A program made the translations under genes and the position numbers. DNA of 64,000 bases. Source: Cercophora sp. LCS_1. Its lineage: Eukaryota; Ascomycota; Sordariomycetes; Sordariales; Lasiosphaeriaceae. The DNA lies in contig JAPZLL010000009.1 in assembly GCA_036250225.1 (NCBI GenBank), positions 992,001-1,056,000 of the forward strand, in the 5' to 3' direction. Positions 57,213 through 64,000 of this stretch are shown here, piece after piece (positions within the stretch are counted from its first letter, which is position 1; every line of letters starts with the position of its first letter). A model generated the notes under the pieces. The model was not told the DNA's origin. It saw only the letters and a program-made list of their open reading frames with translations, and made no database searches.

Positions 57213-58121
57213 GGCGGCCGTCTGGGTTGGCGGTGTGACCGCTTTTCAAACGTCCCGGGGTGCTGCTCTCGAAGCAGGTACGCGAGGCTTCAAGAATCAC
57301 GCTGGCCCAGGGTCGGCTGCGGCTGGATCAAAGATGAGGCGTTTTGAGGCTGGGAGGAAAATTGGGAAGCGGCAACTGTCGAGGTGGGGGACACCACAGT
57401 TAGCGGGCTACTCCCGTCTGGGCGTGTATTTAGCGTTGTAGGAAGTAGCTTGGTATCAGCTCCTGCTTCATTGGCCAGCCCTGACTCGAGGCAAGCTTGA
57501 GCCACCGTAAGTCAGCGGTCCAACGTCCCGGTGCCTCGAAACGACGAGCAGCAAGCTCCACTTTGAGTTTTGCAGGTGTTCCAGGTTGTTCTCACACTGG
57601 TGCTCTTTGGAGGAACAGGATATATCTTCTCAACGGCCCTATCGCTCTGTCGGGGGGTGTGCGCGTTTTTCGCTGTTGCTGAATTCCCCCTGCCGGTAGA
57701 CTTCGATCAGGAAATCGGACGAATGTGCAACCGCTGGCGTGGAGTAGAGGTTCCTAAAATACACCACTCCAGCGCAGCTCCAGCGCCCAGAAGTGCCCTG
57801 ACTGAGGTGGGCTGCTGTGCTGAACCCGGAAGCACCCACACCCACCAAAGGTGAGTCCGTGCGGCACCGCTCGGCGAACGCAAAGGCAATTTGCAGTCCA
57901 GTCTCTCCAGTGGATTAACCGACGCCATCCAGAGTGAATCTCCTCTCTCACCTCAAAAGTCTGCGTACCGACCACAATCCACCGACGAGCACGCGCCACG
58001 AGACTCGCTTCACACTTTGCGCTCGGCACCGCAAACAACAACAGCAGCCACGGAATGGTTTGCAATCCTCAGCAGCCGCGACCATTGCACCCACAGTCTC
58101 TGTGACACCGACGACAGCAGA
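57213..58121. promoter_or_regulatory. divergent promoter region of CYM1 and the taxilin gene
   Basis: 909 bases between two divergent ATG codons. The part before the taxilin start (about 57950-58121) is A/C-rich on the + strand and poor in G, typical of a fungal leader. No gene is seen in this stretch. Confidence 0.5.
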
Positions 58122-59963
58122 ATGTCAAGCGCCGCCAACCCCCTCGTGACTTCCGCGACAGCTGCACCGCGACCCGCGACGCCCATGGCCAATGGAGTCG
58201 CAAATGCGTCGGCTTCGGACCTCGCTGCGACAAACGGACACTCAACACATAACCACGAAAGCCGCCCTGCGCCGGCGCCCCCCGTGAACATGTCCGGCAA
58301 GAAAGGCAAACAGAAGAAGGCGACGGAGCCGAACGAAGCGTCGAAACTCATTGCCGCCCGCATATCCCAACTCGAGCTGGATGCCGCTGGCGACAAGGAA
58401 CAGGAAGTGGAAATCGGTAGGTCCTTGCCTCGATCGTGAAGTGGTGGTCGGATTGAAGTGAGAGGGGCGGCTGTGATGACAGGCCAAAGGTTGCTTGGAT
58501 GGCGGAGCTTTCTCTATGGCCTAAGCCTATAGGAAACCGGTTAGCCCGGCCAAACGAATAGCTTCGATGCATTTTCACTGGGTCTACTCTCTGCGCACAA
58601 AGAGCAAAGTTCACTGGAACTGACGGGCAATATGTTGGTAGAGCGAGAGGTCAGAAAGGCGAACAGGGAGTTGCACAATACGACCTCCAAGATGAGCGAC
58701 TTCCAGAAGATCGAACACCTAACGAGACGGTGCTCCGAACTTCTGTCCGACATGAAGCGGCACGAGCGGGAGAGCATCAAGAACAAGAAGCGCGGGGACC
58801 AGCTGCAGAAGGACAAGGACAACACGCGCAACGAGCTCAACAAGACCATATCCCTCAAGGAGAAGCTGGAGAAGCTGTGTCGTGAGCTCCAGAAGGAGAA
58901 CAACAAGCTGAAGGTCCGTTCGTGTTCAGTGGCTTGCGAGGGGCGGTATGCTGATGGGACTTTGGAGGATAGAACGAGAACAAGACTCTCTCCGACACGC
59001 AGGTCAGAAGCCAGAACTCTTGGGACGAGCGGTATAGCGGCTTGATGAGACGACTGGAGGACTTCCAAGAGGAAAAAGACAACCCGCGCAAGCAAGTCGT
59101 TGACATGCAGATGGATGAGTTGTCCGTAGCCCGCTCACCCCCTTGCCTTGGCACGCTAACATTCTTGCAGCTTCCGTCAGCGGTTCAAGTCCCTGATCGA
59201 GCAGTATGAAGTCCGTGACCTTCATTTCCATTCGCAGATGCGAACCAAGGAACTGGAGGTTCAGTTCAACCTCGCCCGCGTGGAGCGGGAGAAGAAGAAC
59301 TATGAAGCGGAGCTTACTCGATCCCGACAGCTCAATGTCCAGGTTCAGACATTCTCTAAGACGGAAGCCGAACTCAGGCAGCAGCTCAACGTCTACGTAG
59401 AGAAGTTTCGACAGGTTGGTTCCCCATCCCAGCACACCCTGCCTGCCTTTATACTTAAGGCGACACAGGTGGAGGACACCCTCAACAATAGTAATGACCT
59501 GTTTATGACATTCCGCAAGGAGATGGAGGACATGTCTAAGAAGACGAAGCGCCTGGAGCGGGAGAACGAGAATCTCAAGAGGAAGCACGACCAAGTCAAC
59601 GGCAACATCCTCAAGATGGCCGAGGAACGGAACAAGAACCTGGCCGATATTGAGGACCTCAAGAAGAACTCGGAGAAGCTGAAGGGCATTATCAAGCAGA
59701 TGCAGCAGCAAGGCCGGGGCATTCCCCAGGGCATGCCAGGCCAAACTGACAACGGGTACACCGAGGGGGAGGGGGAGCTTGAGGGCGACGAGAGCGAGTA
59801 CGATGAGGAGTACGACGAAGGTGAGGAAGATGTTAGTGAAGGGGAGTATGACGATGAGACCGAGGATGAGGCCAACAACGTCAACCAGCCTCAGCCCTAC
59901 GGCCCCGAACGACCCCCGGTTGCTTCTGTGGCGGCGGCGGCGGCCACCAACGGCCACCGTTAG
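58122..59963 (+). CDS. taxilin-family coiled-coil protein
   Basis: Five exons are inferred (58122-58416, 58603-58913, 58973-59121, 59171-59414, 59469-59963), giving about 497 residues. The N-terminus is Ala/Pro/Ser-rich with SGKKGKQKKATEPNEAS. From about residue 90 to 420 the protein is a nearly continuous coiled coil. It includes KIEHLTRRCSELLSDMKRH, ENEKT-like turns, FRQRFKSLIEQYEVRDLHF, and EDTLNNSNDLFMTFRKEMED, the last being a hallmark of the taxilin (myosin-like coiled-coil) family. The C-terminus is a Glu/Asp/Tyr acidic tail ending in NGHR. Taxilins bind syntaxins and are linked to vesicle traffic; the fungal role is little known. The first intron (186 bases) and its acceptor at 58602 are the least certain part. 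The last intron (54 bases) keeps the frame, so a retained-intron form would add 18 residues. Confidence 0.85.
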
Positions 59964-60466
59964 GAGGGCTCGAAAGCTGATCGTCGAGGAGGGTGCATTT
60001 GCCTGTGACGGAGGTTGGAGCACCGGGGTATTCAATGCCTCGGAGCCTGGATGGGTGAAGACCGTTCAGCCTAAGCTTACCTTCAGACGGAAGTCCACGT
60101 GGCTCTCTGATAGAATGAGATGCCACAGGACCTGCAAGATCCGATTGCAAGGCCACTCTGGGTTGCTGATTTCTTTGGATCCAATCCTACCATTGTTGTT
60201 CGCTCGATCCGGTCTCGGTTTGGACCGAGTGTTGGCCCCTCCTTTGCCATTGGTTTTGTGTAGTTTACATAATCAGCGTAACTTCACCTCACTCGTCTTG
60301 TATCTCCAAGCACAGTATATCATATTCTGACATGCTCCGAGAATCTTGTGTTTTCAAGTCCCAACCCACACATCTCCAAAGTTTACGATCATGATGACCG
60401 CGTACCGCTGAGGGAGGGATAGACGCTAACAGTTGGGTCTTAGGATATTTGACGTATCTGAAGTCT
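59964..60466. other. convergent 3' region of the taxilin gene and the next gene
   Basis: 503 bases between facing stop codons, holding both 3' untranslated regions. I see no gene. Confidence 0.55.
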
Positions 60467-61902
60467 TTATTCGCTCGCCTCTGTCTCTGCTCCAGGATCC
60501 CCATGAGATAAGTAGTTTTGGAGCTTCCAAAGCTCAAGTTGGAGGGTCACGGTCCGCTCTCGGCCGAGGAGAAACAGGCCGCCGTTCCGAAAGAAGGATG
60601 CCTGCTCTCCAAGCTTGTAGATATAGTCTTGTCCCAGGAGACGACGCATGTCGTGGACTGGGAGCTTGCTACCCAGTCTCACATTGTCGATGTCCATAGT
60701 TGAGAGAAGTGGAAGGTGTTGTGGCTCCAGAGCCTTGAGATTCGCTGTTGTTGCTGCGTTTGCGTCCGTAGTAGCAAAGACATCGGAGAAGAATAATACG
60801 CAGCCTCTGTGGTTATGCTTTGCGATGTCTGCCCATGAGTCACATTTGATCAGGTATTTCCGATTGCTAGCTTCCATCAGATCGGCAATGTAGAGGATTT
60901 CCTCGACGACGCGACCTCTCAGCTGGTTGAGGATGTACGATGCCATATCTTCGCGCCAAATGGCCTCTCTGTAGGCCTTGGTGAAGGGGGTGTTTCCTTG
61001 TGCGCTGCGGACCATGAGGGCCTTGTATTTGCCGTAGAACGGGGACCCTTTGGTGACTAGTTGCTGAAGGACGTCTTGGCGGGCGAGTATGTATCCCGTT
61101 GGCCCGGTTTGACCTTTAGGTTTTTGTGACGAGGAGGGTGTCTGTATTTCGGGATTCCCCTCGTTGGTTACAGTAGAAGCTGATACTTCGCCAGCGGGTG
61201 GATCACCCGCGAGGGCTTCAACCGTTGAGGTTTCGGATCTAGTAGCCTCAGCTGTAGGAGCCTCGCCTGCGAGAGCTTTAACTGTGGAAGTTTCGAGTGT
61301 TACGGCCTCAGCCGTCGAAGCCTCATCTGCCACAGCTTGGCTTCGGCGCCGGCGCTGCTCGCTTTGTTGGCCGGGTTCGTCGAGGTCGGTAGGCACATAA
61401 TATGGCGCGGCCGTCTCAGGGTGGAACATGACCTGGAAGCCCTGGAGGAGGAAGCTCGGAACCACAGTGCCTGTCACTACACATCGTCTCACGGGTGTGG
61501 TGAGGGCATGGACTATATCGCAGTAAGATACCTCTACAAAGGAGATGAAGTATGAATGATCATACCGTACGCATTCCTCGCGAATGACTTCCGGAACTTG
61601 TTCTTGTCTTTTGGTTTTGACTCGGGTTGTTTTCTCTCACGCCATTTCCGTCTTGCTTCATAATGTGCAGGGTCCATCAGTGGTGATAATGGCAACTCTC
61701 CAAGGACTGTTGAAACAGTCTTGCTCTCCAAGTCCACGTTCACCGGTTGTGGGACTTTGAATATTGAAGACTCATTTGAGGGTGTGAGATTAGACGGCTC
61801 TTCATGGGTGGCCAATAGATTCCGCGCTCTTGTGGGTATTAGTGAGCATGCTAGGCGGGAAATCCTGGGTCGAAGGAGAGCCCCGTTTTTGAATGCCTTC
61901 AT
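60467..61902 (-). CDS. conserved fungal protein with a mitochondrial-type N-terminus, function uncertain
   Basis: Two exons on the minus strand (61566-61902, 60467-61512) encode about 460 residues. The start MKAFKNGALLRPRISRLACS is rich in Arg/Lys and hydroxylated residues and has no acids until residue 34, which fits a mitochondrial presequence. After the junction comes TPVRRCVVTGTVVPSFLLQG, then a low-complexity Ala/Glu/Thr/Val segment made of imperfect repeats (VEALAG, TVKALAG). The C-terminal half is compact: KAYREAIWREDMASYILNQL, VVEEILYIADLMEASNRKYL and SKLPVHDMRRLLG. I do not firmly recognise it. One possibility is the fungal mitoribosomal small-subunit protein mS46/Rsm28, from a vague resemblance of the IWREDM and LPVHDM segments. 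A splice acceptor 21 bases upstream (exon start 61533) would make the intron only 32 bases, so it was not chosen. It shares a 248-base promoter with clpP. Confidence 0.75.
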
Positions 61903-62150
61903 GATGTCCAAGAGCCGATTTCATGTCCTTTTGTTCAAGTCTGGGTTCAGGGCCCGTCAACATTTGTCTAGGGGTGTGTCTGTGCTTCTGCCATCCCCTG
62001 TCGTGGTTCCGGGCGCCAAGCCGCCAATCGACGCCAGGTGCCGCGACGATCTCCACAACAACCGGCAGGTTAGAGCAACGCCAACTGCTCCCTCGTTCAA
62101 ACGGACCTCGCGCGCCGCCACGAGGAAGATTGCCTTCTCTCCGTTTCAAG
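61903..62150. promoter_or_regulatory. short bidirectional promoter between two mitochondrial-type genes
   Basis: Only 248 bases separate the ATG of the minus-strand mitochondrial-type protein from the ATG of clpP on the + strand. The two transcripts must start within it or overlap, so shared control is likely. Confidence 0.6.
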
Positions 62151-63040
62151 ATGAACTCCTCACGAGCAGCATGGCGCATGCTCGCAAGAGCTGGCGCGTC
62201 ACGAACTCGGCATTTCTCTCAGTTCGGGGGGTTGCCTGGGATGGCCCAGCCAACTGCTGGGATCCCGATGCCCTACATCACCGAAGTCACAGTACGTTGC
62301 GCTACGACCTTGCATGGCTTCCCTCCTATTCAGTCGTGTCGAATGCTCACTATACTATAGTCAGGAGGTTGGCGCACCTGTACGTAAACATACACGCCTC
62401 ACTCACTAGGCCCGAACGATACTGACCGCGCTCCAAAGCCGACATCTTCTCCAAGCTGTTGCAGGAACGAATAATATGCTTAAACGGTGCAATTGACGAC
62501 ACTGTCTCTGCTGCGATTGTTGCCCAGCTCCTATGGCTCGAGTCAGACAACCCAGACAAACCAATCACGATGTACATCAACTCTCCAGGCGGCGAGGTCA
62601 GTTCGGGGCTCGCGATCTACGATACAATGACCTATATCAAGTCGCCGGTGTCGACCGTCTGCGTCGGCGCAGCAGCATCCATGGCTGCGATTCTACTACT
62701 GGGCGGTGAGGCGGGGAAAAGGTATGCGCTGCCTCATAGCTCGATCATGGTTCACCAGCCGCTTGGTGGCACGAGAGGACAAGCCTCGGATATCTTGATC
62801 TACGCCAACCAGATCCAGCGGTTACGGGAGCAGATCAATAAGCTTGCGCAACGGCACCTGAACACATCCTTCGGCTACGAGAAGTACGACCTTGCAGCCA
62901 TCAACGATATGATGGAGCGGGACAAGTACTTGACGGCAGAAGAGGCAAGGGATCATGGAATCGTGGATGAGATCTTGTACCAGAGAGCTAAGGGCGACAA
63001 AAAGCCGAGCAGCGAGGACGCCAAGGGCCCATTGCCATGA
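62151..63040 (+). CDS. clpP: mitochondrial ATP-dependent Clp protease proteolytic subunit ClpP
   Basis: Three exons (62151-62291, a 19-base exon 62361-62379, and 62439-63040) encode about 253 residues. ClpP forms the proteolytic barrel that works with the ClpX unfoldase in the mitochondrial matrix. The presequence MNSSRAAWRMLARAGASRTR is basic with no acids. The mature part begins around PMPYITEVTSGGWRTSDIFS, and the junctions across both introns restore the family sequence up to LLQERIICLNG. The catalytic triad is Ser134 (GAAASMAAI), His159 (SIMVHQPLGG) and Asp215 (MERDKYL). The Ser-His spacing of 25 equals that in E. coli. Compared with E. coli there is a short insertion before Asp215 (FGYEKYDLAA). 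The C-terminus is a short charged tail. Budding yeast lacks ClpP, whereas many filamentous fungi keep it. Intron 2 has an ACTGAC branch. Confidence 0.95.
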
Positions 63041-63797
63041 TGATGCATGCAATTGGAAGGGCGTGGATCGACACTGTCAACCCGAGTCACCCAGTAAATC
63101 ATTGACAGGAGTTGGCTTGCTGTTCCGATGGCGGACATGGTGATGGTTCCTATGACCCTGCCGTGACGGTTCCTATGACCTTGAACCGGGGTGGGGTAAT
63201 TGGGACCCGGCATAGCCAACCCGAAACTACGGAGGTAAAGGAGATATCGCTATCTTGCTGGATAGGGGCATGGGAGTCATATCCTGCGAGAGCTTTGAAC
63301 CCACGTTAGGGCCATGGATGAATCATCCCTACTGCGGCTCGAAAGCCTGTATAATAGCATCGTACTTGCCTCATACAATAGCTCGTCGTCTTCGCAGGAG
63401 GAGATAGAGCCGAGGCTAGGGAATTGAGGCCAGAAGACAAAAAACAGAGCCAAGGGCTTCCATTGAAGGTTCGCCTGGAGCTGTGAAGGTGCTGGCGGCC
63501 AATCAACAAGCTCGAATTGCAATCAAAGCGGGAGCGGGGAGCTATTGCGGGGACCCCTGCAGATGCCGTCCCTGTGACTTCTCACAGGGCGACAATTCAG
63601 CGGTCAGAAATTTTGTTAGCCCCGATCTCGCCCCAAAACCCTCGACGCTGCGCACCGTGAACGTCAAAAGGGCCAATTGACTCACTCACCTCCTGGTTTG
63701 TGTTCCAGAAGGCCATCTTGTCTCTGGGTGATCGGTTGGATTTCCTCCCTTGTTTGTTCCCGCTGCGGCTCCCCTCTGCACCTTCCGTCAAACCACA
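63041..63797. other. intergenic region between clpP and the last gene
   Basis: 757 bases holding the clpP 3' region and the promoter of the next + strand gene. The last part before 63797 is C/T-rich, as in fungal leaders. No other gene is seen. Confidence 0.55.
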
Positions 63798-64000
63798 ATG
63801 CTTCCGCAAACTCTCCTCCGCGCCGGAGCCCCCAGAGCTCTGGCCGCGGGCCGCCTCCAGCCGTTGAGGGCGCAATTGTATGCTTCTTGCCGACCCTGGC
63901 ACCTCTATCTTCTTGAAGCTAACCAGTAGCGCACAGCCGTTCTCTGTCCAAGAGCGCCAGCCGCAATGCCGACGAAGTCAAGCTCAACAAGGTGTCGTCC
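63798..64000 (+). CDS. mitochondrial protein, possibly dihydroxy-acid dehydratase (partial, 5' end)
   Basis: ATG at 63798 (A at -3) opens an Ala/Arg/Leu-rich presequence without acids, MLPQTLLRAGAPRALAAGRL. Exon 1 is 63798-63877. A 59-base intron with a GTATGC donor and CTAAC branch (63919-63923) leads to exon 2 at 63937, which runs off the window. The joined sequence continues FRSLSKSASRNADEVKLNKVSS. The presequence shows mitochondrial import clearly. The element LNKVSS resembles the start of mature fungal dihydroxy-acid dehydratase (ILV3), whose yeast form has KLNKYSYIITEP just after the presequence. That enzyme acts in valine, leucine and isoleucine synthesis. Identity rests on about ten residues and is tentative. 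Confidence 0.6.

Noticed and set aside
61513..61565. Alternative acceptor giving exon start 61533 in the mitochondrial-type gene
   Set aside because: The frame would be kept, but the intron would be only 32 bases, below the usual minimum in such fungi.
1..64000. tRNA genes, 5S rRNA, transposon genes, CRISPR arrays, telomere repeats
   Set aside because: I looked for B-box-like GGTTCGANTCC, the conserved 5S sequence, transposase or reverse-transcriptase motifs, regularly spaced repeats and TTAGGG arrays on both strands by eye and found none convincing. A tRNA or repeat search program could still find weak cases.

Overview
This window is nuclear DNA from a filamentous ascomycete, most likely a Sordariomycete. 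The evidence is GC-rich coding sequence, introns mostly 46 to 75 bases long with GTRNGT-type donors and CTRAC-like branch points, and best-recognised relatives in Neurospora and Chaetomium-type fungi (a long ATG2, an MHP1-like leucine-rich-repeat protein, a taxilin, a mitochondrial ClpP). I saw no bacterial, viral or transposon genes, no CRISPR array, and no convincing tRNA or 5S rRNA gene. I cannot name the species. All functional calls are from recognition of families by eye; no search was run.

Layout, left to right. The 3' end of a flavin amine oxidase (1-283) is followed by ATG2 (1716-8010, +), a HAD-type hydrolase (8441-9374, -) and, divergent from it, ribosomal protein uL18/L5 (9738-10885, +). 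Next come an MHP1-like microtubule/cell-wall protein (12431-15993, +), a stretch with a decayed repeat array (about 16.4-17.6 kb), an M16 metallopeptidase of the yeast YOL098C/SDD3 type (17789-21079, -) and, divergent from it, a ZW10/Dsl1-type ER tethering protein (22751-25580, +).

From 25.6 to 42.1 kb there is a 16.5 kb gene desert with no recognisable gene. It holds decayed repeats, homopolymer runs, a G-poor transcript-like tract and one improbable 569-codon open frame. After it come a delta-type phospholipase C (42095-45475, +), a PRPP synthetase subunit with a large insertion (47798-49101, -), ornithine decarboxylase (49954-51413, -), the mitochondrial presequence peptidase CYM1 (54126-57212, -), a taxilin (58122-59963, +), a mitochondrial-looking protein of uncertain identity (60467-61902, -), mitochondrial ClpP (62151-63040, +) and the first exons of a mitochondrial protein that may be dihydroxy-acid dehydratase (63798 to the end, +).

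These are mostly housekeeping genes with no single shared pathway. There are two loose themes. One is membrane traffic and autophagy (ATG2, ZW10/Dsl1, taxilin, phospholipase C). The other is mitochondrial proteolysis and metabolism (CYM1, ClpP, the possible DHAD). Several neighbours are divergent with short shared promoters (HAD/L5, the mitochondrial protein/ClpP). The most interesting items are the WxW acidic segment in the ZW10-like protein, the degenerate catalytic motif and insertion in the PRPP synthetase, the desert with its long open frame, and the decayed repeat array beside MHP1.
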